The translations under genes were made by a program, and so were the position numbers. Below, piece after piece: positions 25,380 to 34,115 of a stretch of 64,000 bases of DNA. A model generated the notes under the pieces. That model ran no database searches, had not been told where the DNA came from, and was given only the letters and a program-made list of their open reading frames with translations. Within the stretch, counting starts at the first letter, position 1. The number at the start of each line of letters is the position of its first letter. The stretch is from Methylobacterium oryzihabitans (GTDB taxonomy: Bacteria; Pseudomonadota; Alphaproteobacteria; Rhizobiales; Beijerinckiaceae): assembly GCF_004004555.2 (NCBI RefSeq), contig NZ_SACP01000017.1, forward strand, positions 1 to 64,000, read 5' to 3'.

Positions 25380-26057
25380 ATGGCGATCGTCCTCGAGGCG
25401 GTGAGCGCGTCCCGCGCCGGGCGTCCGGTCCTGCACGGGCTCGGCGCCGAGATCCCGCAGCGCCGCGTCGGCATCGTCGGCCCCAACGGCTCGGGCAAGA
25501 GCAGCCTCGCCCGGCTGCTCAACGGGCTGCTGCTGCCGGATTCCGGCCGGGTCCGGGTCTGCGGCCTCGACACCCGCACCCAGACCCGGGCGGTGCGCCG
25601 GCGGGTCGGTTTCGTGTTCCAGAATCCCGACGACCAGATCGTGTTTCCGGTGGTCGCCGAGGACCTCGCCTTCGGGCCGCGCAACCTCGGCCTGCCGAAG
25701 GCCGAGGCCGCCCGGCGGGCCGCCGCGGTGCTCGACCGGTTCGGCCTCGCCCACCTCGCCGAGCGGCCGAGCCACGGCCTCAGCGGCGGCGAGAAGCAGC
25801 TCGTGGCGTTGTGCGCCGTGCTGGTGATGGAGCCCGACCTCGTGGTGTTCGACGAGCCGACGACGCTCCTCGACCTGCGCCAGCGCAACCGGGTGCGCGC
25901 CGCCATCGCGGGCCTCGCCCAGGCCGCGGTGGTGGTCACCCACGACCTCGACCTGATCGCGGATTTCGACCGGGTGCTGGTGGTCGACGAGGGCCGGATC
26001 GTCGCCGACGACGCCCCGGCCCCGGCCCTGCGCTGGTACGTGGACCGGCTGTCGTGA
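25380..26057 (+). CDS. bioM: Biotin ECF transporter ATPase BioM
   Basis: 225 aa ABC ATPase: Walker A GPNGSGKSS, Q-loop VFQNPDDQIVFP (typical of ECF ATPases), signature LSGGEKQL, Walker B LVVFDEPTTLLD and H-loop VVTHDLD. Energises biotin uptake through BioN and BioY at the inner membrane. The bioMNY genes overlap by four bases at each junction (25380-27228), the arrangement of the alphaproteobacterial BioMNY system. The chorismate mutase gene upstream may share the transcript. Confidence 0.95.
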   Translation: MAIVLEAVSASRAGRPVLHGLGAEIPQRRVGIVGPNGSGKSSLARLLNGLLLPDSGRVRVCGLDTRTQTRAVRRRVGFVFQNPDDQIVFPVVAEDLAFGPRNLGLPKAEAARRAAAVLDRFGLAHLAERPSHGLSGGEKQLVALCAVLVMEPDLVVFDEPTTLLDLRQRNRVRAAIAGLAQAAVVVTHDLDLIADFDRVLVVDEGRIVADDAPAPALRWYVDRLS

Positions 26058-26677
26058 CGCCCTCGCTCTACCGGCCCGGCACCTCGCGCCTGCACCGGGC
26101 GCCGGCCGGGCTCAAGCTCGCCGCGCTCGCCGCCGCGGGCATCGCGCTGGTGCTGACGGGTTCGCTGCCGGTCCTCGCGGGGGCGGCCCTCGCCGGGGCC
26201 GGGCTGGTGCGGGCGACCGGCGCGCCGCTGCGCGCCCTGCGCCCCCAGGTCACCGGGCTGGCCTGGGTGCTCGGCGTCGTGGTCGCGGCGACCGCTGTCC
26301 TCGACGGGCCGCATCAGGCCGCGGCGGCGGGTCTGCGCCTCCTCGCCCTGGTCCTGGCGGCGCTCGCCGTCACGCTGACCACGCGGGCGAGCGACCTGCT
26401 CGACGCCCTGGAGCGGGCGCTGGCGCCGCTGGAGCGCCGCGGCTGGCTGCGCGCCGACCGGGTCGGCCTCGCGGTGGCGCTGGTGCTGCGCTTCGTGCCC
26501 GAGATCGCCGGGCAGGCCGCGGCCTTGCGCGAGGCCCAGGCCGCGCGGGGCCTGCGCGCCAACCCCGTCACGCTGATCGTGCCGCTGATCGTGCGCACGC
26601 TGATCCGGGCCGACGCCGTGGCGGAGGCGATCGAGGCCCGTTCCTACCCGCCGGAGAAGGACACAACGCCCCGATGA
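26054..26677 (+). CDS. bioN: Biotin ECF transporter transmembrane protein BioN
   Basis: 207 aa from GTG 26054, overlapping the bioM stop. Five to six hydrophobic segments in the N-terminal two thirds and the two coupling-helix motifs that contact the ATPase, ALREAQAARGLRAN and AEAIEARSY. Couples ATP hydrolysis by BioM to toppling of the substrate-binding protein BioY. The following gene starts within its stop codon (ATGA). Confidence 0.94.
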   Translation: MTPSLYRPGTSRLHRAPAGLKLAALAAAGIALVLTGSLPVLAGAALAGAGLVRATGAPLRALRPQVTGLAWVLGVVVAATAVLDGPHQAAAAGLRLLALVLAALAVTLTTRASDLLDALERALAPLERRGWLRADRVGLAVALVLRFVPEIAGQAAALREAQAARGLRANPVTLIVPLIVRTLIRADAVAEAIEARSYPPEKDTTPR

Positions 26678-27228
26678 CGACCCGAGACCTCGTGCTGTCC
26701 GCGCTGTTCGCCGCCCTGATCGTGGCGCTGGGGCTGATCCCCGCGATCCCGGTCGGGGCGCTGCCGGTGCCGATCACCCCGCAATCCCTCGGGGTGATGC
26801 TGGCCGGGCTGATCCTCGGCCCGGTGCGGGGCGGCCTCGCGGTCGCGCTCGTCGTGCTGCTGGTGGTGCTCGGCCTGCCGGTGCTGTCGGGCGGGCGCGG
26901 CGGCTTCGGCGTCGTGGTCGGGCCGACCGGCGGATTCCTGCTCGGCTGGTTCCTCGGCGCGGTCGTCACCGGCGCGCTGGTCCGGCGTTTCGCCCCCGGC
27001 CCCTGGGGCTGGCGCGAGACCGCCTTCGCGGTCCTGGCCTGCCTCCTCGGCGGGATCGGCGCGGTCTACGCCCTCGGCATCCCGTGGCTCGCCGCGGTCA
27101 CCGGCATGGGCCTGTCGAAGGCGGCGCTCGGGAGTGCGGTGTTCGTCCCGGGCGACGTGGTGAAGGCGGTGGTCGCCGCGCTGATCGCCCGTGGCGTGCG
27201 CCGGGCCTACCCGATCGACCTGCGATGA
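26674..27228 (+). CDS. bioY: Biotin-binding S component BioY
   Basis: 184 aa, six membrane helices. BioY hallmarks: PVPITPQSLGVMLAGLILGP with the conserved PITxQ, GLPVLSGGRGGFGVVVGPTG with the GPTGG loop, and FVPGDVVKAVVAALIARG near the C-terminus with the FxPGDxxK motif. Binds biotin in the membrane; with BioMN it forms the high-affinity importer. Last gene of the operon; ends four bases before the convergent murJ stop, with no terminator in between. Confidence 0.95.
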   Translation: MTTRDLVLSALFAALIVALGLIPAIPVGALPVPITPQSLGVMLAGLILGPVRGGLAVALVVLLVVLGLPVLSGGRGGFGVVVGPTGGFLLGWFLGAVVTGALVRRFAPGPWGWRETAFAVLACLLGGIGAVYALGIPWLAAVTGMGLSKAALGSAVFVPGDVVKAVVAALIARGVRRAYPIDLR

Positions 27229-27232
27229 CCGG

Positions 27233-28762
27233 CTACACCCGCCGCAGCCGCACCCCGAACAGCCGCAGCGCCAGGAGCAGCGTCGCCCCATAGGCGACGA
27301 CGCCGATGATCCCGAGGGCGGCCAGGATCGCGAGTTCGCGGAAGCGCGGCAGCGCCGGCATCAGCCGCTCCAGGAGCGGCAGGCCGCCGAGGGTCCCGGC
27401 GGCGAGCACCGCGCAGGCGGCGAGCACCCCGCCCGCCGTGACCACGAGGGTGCGGCTCGGCGCGGTCCAGCCCCGGCGCCGGGCGAGCACGAACAGCGCC
27501 AGCACGTTGACCCAGGTGCCGGCCGCCGTCGCCAGCGCGAGGCCGACGACGCCGAAGGGTCCGGTCAGCACGACCTTCAGCGCGACGTTGACCGCGACGG
27601 CCCCGAGGGAGGCCATGACCGGCGTGCGCGAATCCTGGCGGGCGTAGAAGCTCGCCACCATGCTGCGGATCAGCACGGCGGCCGGCAGCGCCAGCCCGTA
27701 GGCGGCGAGCACCGCCCCGGCCCGCGCCGCGGCCTCGGCGTCGAAGGCGCCGCGCTGGAACAAGGCGGTCATGGTCAGCTCCGGCACCAGCAGGAACGCC
27801 ACCGCGAACGGCGCCGACAGGGCGAGCGAGAAGCCGATGGCGCGGTTCTGCGCCGCGTGGGCGCCCGCGACGTCGCCGCCGGCGATGCGACGGCTCATCT
27901 CCGGCAGCAGGACCGTGCCGGCGGCGATGCCGATGACCCCGAACGGCAACTGGTACAGCCGATCAGCGTACCACAGCGACGACACCGCCCCGGTCGGCAG
28001 GAACGACGCCAGGATGGTGTCGGCGAACATCGCGATCTGCACCCCGGCCGAGCCGATCACCGCCGGGCCGAGCATGCGGAAGAACCGCACCATGCCGGCG
28101 TCGCGCAGGGTCGGGCGGCGCAGGCGGGGCCCGAGGCCGGCGCGGTGGGCGTCGGCCCAGACCAGCCCGAACTGCAGCACGCCCGAGACCGCCACGCCCC
28201 AGGCCGCCGCGTAGGCGGCGTTCGGGAACAGGAACGCCAGCGCGAAGGCGGCGAGCAGCGACAGGTTGAGCAGCACCGGCGCCGCCGCGGCGGCGGCGAA
28301 GCGGCGCCGGGCGTTGAGCACGCCCGAGAGCAGCGTCACCAGGGTGATGAACAGCAGGTACGGAAAGGTGATGCGGGTCAGCGCCACCGCGAGCGCGAAT
28401 TGTTCGGGCTCGTCGGCGAAGCCCGGGGCGAGCGCCCGCACGATCCACGGCATCAGCGGCAGGGCGAGGGCGAGGAGCGCCACCTGCACCAGCAGCATCA
28501 GCGTGAAGGCGCGGTCGGCGAAGGCGCGCGCCGCCTGGGTATCCCCGGAGCCGTCGAGCCCGGCATAGGTCGGCACGAAGGCGACGTTGAACGCGCCCTC
28601 GCCGAAGATCGCCCGGAAGTGGTTGGGCAGGCGGAAGGCGACAACGAAAGCGTCGGCCACCGGCCCCGCCCCGAGCACCGCCGCCATCACGACGTCGCGG
28701 AAGAACCCGGTGACCCGGGAGACGAGGGTCCAGCCGCCGACCGAGAGGATGCTGCGAATCAT
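27233..28762 (-). CDS. murJ: Lipid II flippase MurJ
   Basis: 509 aa from ATG 28762, with 14 hydrophobic segments. MurJ/MviN hallmarks: SVGGWTLVSRVTGFFRDVVMA in helix 1, GPVADAFVVAFRLPNHFRAIFGEGAF with the functionally essential Arg residues, and LPFGVIGIAAGTVLLPEMSR. Moves lipid-linked peptidoglycan precursor across the inner membrane. In many relatives it sits near other division genes or trpS; here it is a single gene with no clear partner. A slightly longer frame upstream adds a Gly/Pro leader without family match. Confidence 0.94.
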   Translation of the reverse strand: MIRSILSVGGWTLVSRVTGFFRDVVMAAVLGAGPVADAFVVAFRLPNHFRAIFGEGAFNVAFVPTYAGLDGSGDTQAARAFADRAFTLMLLVQVALLALALPLMPWIVRALAPGFADEPEQFALAVALTRITFPYLLFITLVTLLSGVLNARRRFAAAAAAPVLLNLSLLAAFALAFLFPNAAYAAAWGVAVSGVLQFGLVWADAHRAGLGPRLRRPTLRDAGMVRFFRMLGPAVIGSAGVQIAMFADTILASFLPTGAVSSLWYADRLYQLPFGVIGIAAGTVLLPEMSRRIAGGDVAGAHAAQNRAIGFSLALSAPFAVAFLLVPELTMTALFQRGAFDAEAAARAGAVLAAYGLALPAAVLIRSMVASFYARQDSRTPVMASLGAVAVNVALKVVLTGPFGVVGLALATAAGTWVNVLALFVLARRRGWTAPSRTLVVTAGGVLAACAVLAAGTLGGLPLLERLMPALPRFRELAILAALGIIGVVAYGATLLLALRLFGVRLRRV

Positions 28763-28972
28763 GCGCGGAACCGTTCGGGGTCCGGCGGCGGATTGTCCAG
28801 GGTCCAAACCCGACCGGCCTGACGGTCCGGCGGCTGTTCAGGGTGGAAACCGACCTGTCCGGTTCCGGTACGGCTGCGCAGACAACCGCCCTCGGGCCGT
28901 GCGGCGAGCGGTCCCCGAACGACCAGGAGAACCGGACGGGCCGGCGGACGGCTCCACCGGCCGGGATCGAGG

Positions 28973-29380
28973 CTATTGCTGGTGACCTCGATACGCTTCC
29001 GCGGGATGGACCGGGGTCGACGTCGTCACCTCGATGAAGTAGCCGCCTTTGGCCCGGAAGTAGAAGCACCACGCACCATGCGCGTTGTGCGCCGCCGGGA
29101 TCTCCCAGCCGTCCGCCGTCAGACGGGCATGCAGGGCGTCGACGGCTTCGCGCGATTCCTGGATGAAGCCGATGTGCAGGACGTCGAGTTCCCTGGGATA
29201 TTCGAAGCCGTCCAGCTTCTTCTCGAAGCGGTTGACGATCAGCACCAGGCCGTCGTCATCCTGCATGATCGCCATCGTCGTCCCGCGTGCCACGAGCGTA
29301 TGCAGACCGAAATACCGCTCGAACATCGCACGATCGGCTTCGGTGTCGCGGCTGTAGAGGTTGATGTGGTTCAGCTTCAC
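28973..29380 (-). CDS. VOC/glyoxalase-fold protein
   Basis: 135 aa from a GTG at 29380 with AAAGGGACGACC before it. Two beta-alpha-beta-beta-beta modules of the vicinal oxygen chelate fold: KLNHINLYSRDTEADRAMFERYFGL at the start (split here by a His metal ligand in NHINLY) and GAWCFYFRAKGGYFIEVT at the end, with Glu as the last metal ligand. Could be a glyoxalase, a dioxygenase or an antibiotic-binding protein; the substrate cannot be told. Single gene. The start by an upstream Met at 29437 would put a frame over the ribosome binding site. Confidence 0.8.
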   Translation of the reverse strand: MKLNHINLYSRDTEADRAMFERYFGLHTLVARGTTMAIMQDDDGLVLIVNRFEKKLDGFEYPRELDVLHIGFIQESREAVDALHARLTADGWEIPAAHNAHGAWCFYFRAKGGYFIEVTTSTPVHPAEAYRGHQQ

Positions 29381-29851
29381 GGTCGTCCCTTTCCGTTCGA
29401 GGAACGGACACGGACCGGCTGCGGCTGACGCGACCACGACCGATCACGAGCGAAGGATTCTGCCTTCGCTGTGTCCGGCCATGGCCAAGAGCGGCATCAC
29501 CCGCTCAAGCGTGACTGTCTCCGAGGAGACCGCAGGTTGTCACCATACCTGCATCGCTGTCTTTTTAGGCGCTGTATGATGCAGGCGGGGTGTCGGTCGC
29601 GTCAAGCTGCTCCTGCCTCCTCTCGGGACGGAACTCCGATCGGCGGCGCGGCGAACGCTCGGGGGGAAGCCGCCGGCGGTCGTGGGCCATCGAGGCCGAC
29701 AGCATCCCCTCGCACGGTCGAGCTGCCCGGTTATCGACCCTCGGCGGAGGCGCACAGGGCGACTCTGCCTGGATCGTTGCTCTCGCATCGTTCTCGCCGC
29801 CGAAACGTTGACCGTTCCGGCACCGGTCGTGAACCGCCGGCAGAACGCCGC
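29381..29851. other. Intergenic, no gene seen
   Basis: 471 bases between the VOC gene and the membrane glycosyltransferase gene. It has somewhat lower GC in its middle (around 29540-29580, CTTTTTAGGCGCTG) and a small hairpin CGAAGGATTCTGCCTTCG at 29450. Short frames on both strands lack ribosome binding sites. Promoter of the VOC gene presumably lies at its left end. Confidence 0.45.
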
Positions 29852-30871
29852 TCAGATGGCGCCGGTGAAGCCCGCGCGTCCGGTGCGCTCCTCGCGCACC
29901 GGCCCGGTCCGGCCCAGGGCGGCGGGACCGACGCGGTCGGCGACGACGTAGAGCGGGCGGCGCTTCACCTCGGCGAAGATGCGGCCGATGTACTCGCCGA
30001 TGATGCCGAGCGACATCAGCTGCACGCCGGAGAAGAACATCACCGAGACGATCAGCGAGGCGTAGCCCGGCACGTCGGGGCCGCGCAGCAGGGTCTCGGC
30101 GATGAAGTACACCGCCATGGCGAGCGCCAGGGTCGCGACCGCGCCGCCGACATAGGTCCAGACCCGCAGCGGCACGGTCGAGAACGAGGTCATGCCGTCG
30201 AAGGCGAAGCGAAACAGCTTGCGGAAGCTCCATTTCGAGCTGCCGTGGGCGCGCTCCTCGACGGTGTAGGGCACGCCGACCGAGCGGAACCCGATCCAGG
30301 AATACAGGCCCTTGGAGAAGCGGGCGCGTTCGGGCAGCGAGCGCAGCACCTCGACGCCCTTGCGGTCGATGAGCCGGAAGTCGCCGGCGCCCTCGGGCAG
30401 CGGCATCTCGCCGAAGCGGGCGAACAGGCGATAGAACAGGTGGGCGAAGCCGCGGCGCATCGCGGTCTCGTCGTCGCGGTCGCGGCGCTGGGCGTAGACC
30501 ATCACGTTGCCCTCGCGCCAGTGCGCCACGAAGGTCTCGATCAGCTCCGGCGGGTGCTGGAGGTCGGAATCCATGATGACCACCGCGTCGCCGCGGGCGT
30601 GGTCGAGCCCGGCCGCGATGGCGATCTCCTTGCCGAAGTTGCGGCTGAACGAGACCGCCCCGACCCGCGGCTCGCGGGCGTGGTGGCCGGCGATCGCCGC
30701 CAGCGTCGCGTCGGCGCTGCCGTCGTCGACGAACACCACCTCGTAGGATTCGGTGATGCGCTCCAGCACCGGCAGCAGCCGGTCGAGGAGCGGGCCGATA
30801 TTGGCGCTCTCGTTGTAGACCGGTAGGACGACGCTGAGGCCGACCGGACCGGCGGGTCTGAACAGCTCCAC
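29852..30871 (-). CDS. Polyprenyl-phosphate glycosyltransferase, GtrB/DPM1-like
   Basis: 339 aa from GTG 30871, with GAGGGACAGCAG before it. GT2 catalytic domain (SVVLPVYNESANI, VVFVDDGSADAT, VVIMDSDLQHPPELI with DxD) followed by two membrane helices at about 235-258 and 268-293 (YVGGAVATLALAMAVYFIAE and SVMFFSGVQLMSLG), as in GtrB, ArnC and related undecaprenyl-phosphate glycosyltransferases. Charges a lipid carrier at the cytosolic face for later surface glycan or hopanoid-linked modification. Divergent from the ChbG/HpnK-type deacetylase, which in related genomes is a functional neighbour of such enzymes. Confidence 0.88.
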   Translation of the reverse strand: MELFRPAGPVGLSVVLPVYNESANIGPLLDRLLPVLERITESYEVVFVDDGSADATLAAIAGHHAREPRVGAVSFSRNFGKEIAIAAGLDHARGDAVVIMDSDLQHPPELIETFVAHWREGNVMVYAQRRDRDDETAMRRGFAHLFYRLFARFGEMPLPEGAGDFRLIDRKGVEVLRSLPERARFSKGLYSWIGFRSVGVPYTVEERAHGSSKWSFRKLFRFAFDGMTSFSTVPLRVWTYVGGAVATLALAMAVYFIAETLLRGPDVPGYASLIVSVMFFSGVQLMSLGIIGEYIGRIFAEVKRRPLYVVADRVGPAALGRTGPVREERTGRAGFTGAI

Positions 30872-30959
30872 CTGCTGTCCCTCGTCTGACGGCCGGCACG
30901 GTGCCGGCGCGTAAATCAGGAGCCGGTTTCGCCCGGCGGTACAAGCGGGGATCTAGGCC

Positions 30960-31805
30960 ATGTCACCTGAACGGCGCCCGATCGTGCTGTGCGCCGACGA
31001 TTTCGGCCTCGGCGACGGCGTCAACCGCGGCATCCTGCGGCTGGCGCGCGCCGGGCGCCTGTCGGCGACCGGATCGATGACCAACCTGCCGGGCTTCCGC
31101 CGCGGCGCCCCGGCGCTCAAGGAACTCGCCGGCACGGTCGGGCTCGGGCTGCACCTGACGCTCACCGCGGGCGCACCGCTCGGGCCGATGCCGCGCCTCG
31201 CGCCGGACGGCCGGCTGCCGTCCCTGGGGCGGCTGATGGCGCTGTCGCTGTCGGGGCGGCTCGACCGGGCCGAGATCCTGGCCGAGATCGCGCGCCAGTG
31301 CGACGCCTTCACGGCGGCGGTCGGCCGCCCGCCGGACTTCGTCGACGGCCACCAGCACGTCCACGTCCTGCCGGGCATCCGCGGCGCGCTGCTCGCGGTG
31401 CTAGCCGAGCGCCGGTTGTCGGGGCGGATCTGGCTGCGCGACCCGTCCGACCGGCCCGGCGTGCTGCTCGCCCGGCCGTCGGCGCCGAAGGCCGCCCTCG
31501 TGGCCGGGCTGGCGGCCGGCTTCGCCGCCGCGGCGGCGCGGGCGGGGTTTCCGACCAACCGGGGCTTTTCGGGCTTTTCGGATTTCGCCCCCGGCGGGAG
31601 CGTCCCCGACGCCTTCGAGCGCGCCTTCGCCCGGCCCGGGCCGGCGCCGGTGGTGATGTGCCACCCGGGCGAGGTCGACGACGAGGTACGGGCGCTCGAT
31701 CCGGTGGTGGAGAGCCGGCCGCTCGAACTCGCCTATCTCGCCTCGCCGCGCTTTCCCGAGTTCCTGGCGCGGGAGCGGTTCAGGCTGGTGGCGCGACCCT
31801 TCTGA
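30960..31805 (+). CDS. ChbG/HpnK family carbohydrate deacetylase
   Basis: 281 aa of the YdjC-like fold: VLCADDFGLGDGVNRGIL with the DD metal ligands, GLGLHLTLTAG, VDGHQHVHVLPGI (His metal ligands) and VMCHPGEVDDEV near the C-terminus. Family members remove N-acetyl groups from chito-oligosaccharides or from hopanoid sugar heads (HpnK). Soluble, no signal peptide. Divergent from the GtrB-like gene with an 88-base shared upstream region, so the pair may modify the same lipid-linked glycan. Followed by a symmetrical terminator shared with sodB. Confidence 0.85.
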   Translation: MSPERRPIVLCADDFGLGDGVNRGILRLARAGRLSATGSMTNLPGFRRGAPALKELAGTVGLGLHLTLTAGAPLGPMPRLAPDGRLPSLGRLMALSLSGRLDRAEILAEIARQCDAFTAAVGRPPDFVDGHQHVHVLPGIRGALLAVLAERRLSGRIWLRDPSDRPGVLLARPSAPKAALVAGLAAGFAAAAARAGFPTNRGFSGFSDFAPGGSVPDAFERAFARPGPAPVVMCHPGEVDDEVRALDPVVESRPLELAYLASPRFPEFLARERFRLVARPF

Positions 31806-31806
31806 G

Positions 31807-31835
31807 CCCTCCCCCCGCAGCGGGGGGAGGGTTCG
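31807..31835. terminator. Bidirectional terminator hairpin
   Basis: CCCTCCCCCC, loop GCAGC, GGGGGGAGGG: ten perfect pairs between the convergent ChbG/HpnK-type gene and sodB, with only short T or A tails. The same CCCTCCCC/GGGGAGGG arms recur in the palindromes at 39966 and near 40150. Confidence 0.65.
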
Positions 31836-31852
31836 GCTGCGTGAGACGCCGA

Positions 31853-32452
31853 TCAGGCGATCGCCTCGCCGTACATCTTCTCGACGTGCTCCCAGTTCAC
31901 GAGGTTCTCGATGAACGCCTTGAGATAGTCGGGACGGCGGTTGCGGTAGTCGATGTAGTAGGAGTGCTCCCACACGTCGACGCCGAGGATCGGCTTGGCG
32001 CCGTGGACGAGGGGGTTCTCGCCGTTCGGGGTCTTCATGATCTCGAGCTTGCCGTTCTTCACCGCGAGCCAGGCCCAGCCGGAGCCGAACTGCGACACGC
32101 CGGCTTGGATGAAGTCGGCCTTGAACTTGTCGGTGCCGCCGAGATCCTCGGCGATCTTCTTCTCCAGCGCACCCGGGATGGCGCCGCCGCCGTTCGGCTT
32201 CATCCACTGCCAGAAGTGGATGTGGTTGTAGTGCTGGCCGGCGTTGTTGAAGAGGGGCTGGTTCTGGCCGTAGGAGGCCTTGACCACCTCCTCGACGCTC
32301 TTGCCCGCCAGTTCCGAGCCCTCCAGCAGCTTGTTGCCGGTGTCGACATACGCCTTGTGGTGCTTGTCGTGGTGGAACTCCAGCGTCTCCTTGGACATGT
32401 AGGGCTGGAGCGCGTCGTAGGCGTAGGGCAGTTCGGGCAGGGTGAAGGCCAT
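31853..32452 (-). CDS. sodB: Superoxide dismutase, Fe type
   Basis: 199 aa, full-length Fe/Mn superoxide dismutase. Metal ligands: His27 (EFHHDKHHKAYV), His77 (HYNHIHFW), Asp159 and His163 (GVDVWEHSYY). The Gln in NNAGQHYNH is at the position that marks the iron enzyme. Dismutes superoxide in the cytosol; no signal peptide. ATG 32452 with GGAGAG upstream. A perfect tandem duplication of 16 bases lies between 12 and 43 bases before the start codon, in the leader or promoter. Confidence 0.96.
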   Translation of the reverse strand: MAFTLPELPYAYDALQPYMSKETLEFHHDKHHKAYVDTGNKLLEGSELAGKSVEEVVKASYGQNQPLFNNAGQHYNHIHFWQWMKPNGGGAIPGALEKKIAEDLGGTDKFKADFIQAGVSQFGSGWAWLAVKNGKLEIMKTPNGENPLVHGAKPILGVDVWEHSYYIDYRNRRPDYLKAFIENLVNWEHVEKMYGEAIA

Positions 32453-32463
32453 CGGGACTCTCC

Positions 32464-32495
32464 AGTCTTGGGGCTCGTCAGTCTTGGGGCTCGTC
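32464..32495 (-). repeat. 16-bp tandem duplication before sodB
   Basis: AGTCTTGGGGCTCGTC (plus strand) twice without a gap, immediately upstream of the sodB ribosome binding site. It duplicates part of the leader and may shift the promoter or change the leader RNA. Confidence 0.85.
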
Positions 32496-32713
32496 CGCGC
32501 GACGTCGGTCGCGCGGCGGCGCAGGACCCGCGCGTTAGGTAGGCCGGGCGTGACCGTCCGGCAACGGCGGCCGCGGGGATGATCCCCGCCGATCCGGCCG
32601 GACACCTGTCCGAGGGAGGACGCCGTCCCCCGTCGGGGCCGGCGGGGGGCCGGACCACGGCCCGCGACGGTCCCGCCGGCGCCTCCGGTCGCGCGTCGCA
32701 GCCAGGCCCCGAT

Positions 32714-33988
32714 TCACACCGCCCGCAGCAGCACGTGCCGCTTGCGGCCGAAGGACAGCTTCACCACGCCCTCCGGGGTGAGGTCGGACAGGCCGATCAC
32801 CGCCTTCTCGTCGCTGACCGCGGCGTCGTTGACCTTCAGGCCGCCGGCCCGGATCTCGCGCCGGGCGGCGCTGGTCGAGGGCACCAGGGCGGCGTGGTCG
32901 GGCCCGAAGGCGGCGAGCACGCCGAGGCCGACCTCGAAGGCGGCGCGCGCCACCTCGACGCTCGGCAGCGTCTCGGCCAGCGCGCCCTCCTCGAAGGTGC
33001 GCCGGGCGGTTTCGGCGGCGGCCTCGGCCGCCTCGCGGCCGTGCATCAGCGCCGTCGCCTCGGTCGCCAGCACCTTCTTGGCCTCGTTGATCTCGGCCCC
33101 CCCGAGCCCTTCCAGCCGGGCGACCTCGTCGAGCGGCAGCAGGGTGAACAGCTTGAGGAACCGGCCGACATCGGCGTCCTCGGTGTTGCGCCAGAACTGC
33201 CAGTACTCGTAGGGCGAGCGCATCCCGGCATCGAGCCAGACCGCGCCGCCGGCGGTCTTGCCCATCTTGGCGCCGGACGCCGTGGTCATCAGCGGGCAGG
33301 TCAGGGCGTAGAGCTGCGGCGTGCCGAGCCGGCGGCCGAGGTCGATGCCGTTGACGATGTTGCCCCACTGGTCGGAGCCGCCCATCTGCAGCGTCACGCC
33401 GTAGCGCCGGTTCAGCTCGGTGAAGTCGTAGGATTGCAGGATCATGTAGTTGAATTCCAGGAACGACAGCTCCTGGTCGCGCTCCAGCCGCATCCGCACG
33501 CTGTCCATCGTCAGCATGCGGTTGATCGAGAAGTGCCGCCCGACGTCGCGCAGCATCTCGATGTAGTTGAGCTTGGTCAGCCACTCGGCGTTGTCGGCCA
33601 TGATCGCGTCCTGCGGGCCGTCGCCGAAGCGCAGGAAGCGGTCGAAGGTCTTCTTGATCCCCTGCTTGTTCTCCTCGATCTGCTCGATCGTGAGGATCTT
33701 GCGGCTCTCGTCGCGGCCGGAGGGGTCGCCGACCCGCGTGGTGCCGCCGCCCATCAGCGCCACCGGCCGCCCGCCGGTCGCCTGGAGCCAGTGCAGCATC
33801 ATGATGGAGAGCAGGTGCCCGATATGCAGCGAGGCCGCGGTGCAGTCGTAGCCGACATAGGCCGTCAGGCGGCCCTCGCGGGCGGCGGCGTCGACGCCCT
33901 CGTAATCCGAGCACTGGTGCAGGTAGCCGCGCTCGGACAGGATCCTCAGGAAGTCGGAACGCGGCGTGAAGTCGAGGGGCGCGGCCAT
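32714..33988 (-). CDS. tyrS: Tyrosyl-tRNA synthetase
   Basis: 424 aa class I synthetase: AYVGYDCTAASLHIGHLLS (HIGH at 55-58), tyrosine-binding LEFNYMILQSYDF and LQMGGSDQWGNI, KMSKS-loop variant GAKMGKT, and a C-terminal S4-like RNA-binding domain (TSAARREIRAGGLKVND). Start ATG 33988 chosen because the longer upstream frame adds an Arg/Pro-rich stretch absent from the family. Charges tRNA-Tyr. Divergent from anmK with 127 bases between them, as in many Rhizobiales. Confidence 0.96.
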   Translation of the reverse strand: MAAPLDFTPRSDFLRILSERGYLHQCSDYEGVDAAAREGRLTAYVGYDCTAASLHIGHLLSIMMLHWLQATGGRPVALMGGGTTRVGDPSGRDESRKILTIEQIEENKQGIKKTFDRFLRFGDGPQDAIMADNAEWLTKLNYIEMLRDVGRHFSINRMLTMDSVRMRLERDQELSFLEFNYMILQSYDFTELNRRYGVTLQMGGSDQWGNIVNGIDLGRRLGTPQLYALTCPLMTTASGAKMGKTAGGAVWLDAGMRSPYEYWQFWRNTEDADVGRFLKLFTLLPLDEVARLEGLGGAEINEAKKVLATEATALMHGREAAEAAAETARRTFEEGALAETLPSVEVARAAFEVGLGVLAAFGPDHAALVPSTSAARREIRAGGLKVNDAAVSDEKAVIGLSDLTPEGVVKLSFGRKRHVLLRAV

Positions 33989-34115
33989 GGGTCTGGTTCG
34001 GTCTCCCGCGGCGGAGGGGCGCCGAGGCGACAGGCCCCGGGCCGACATGCTAGCTCCGCATGGACGATGGGCCGGCTCATAGCAGCGCCGGCCCGGAAAG
34101 GCACGGGGGCGGCGG

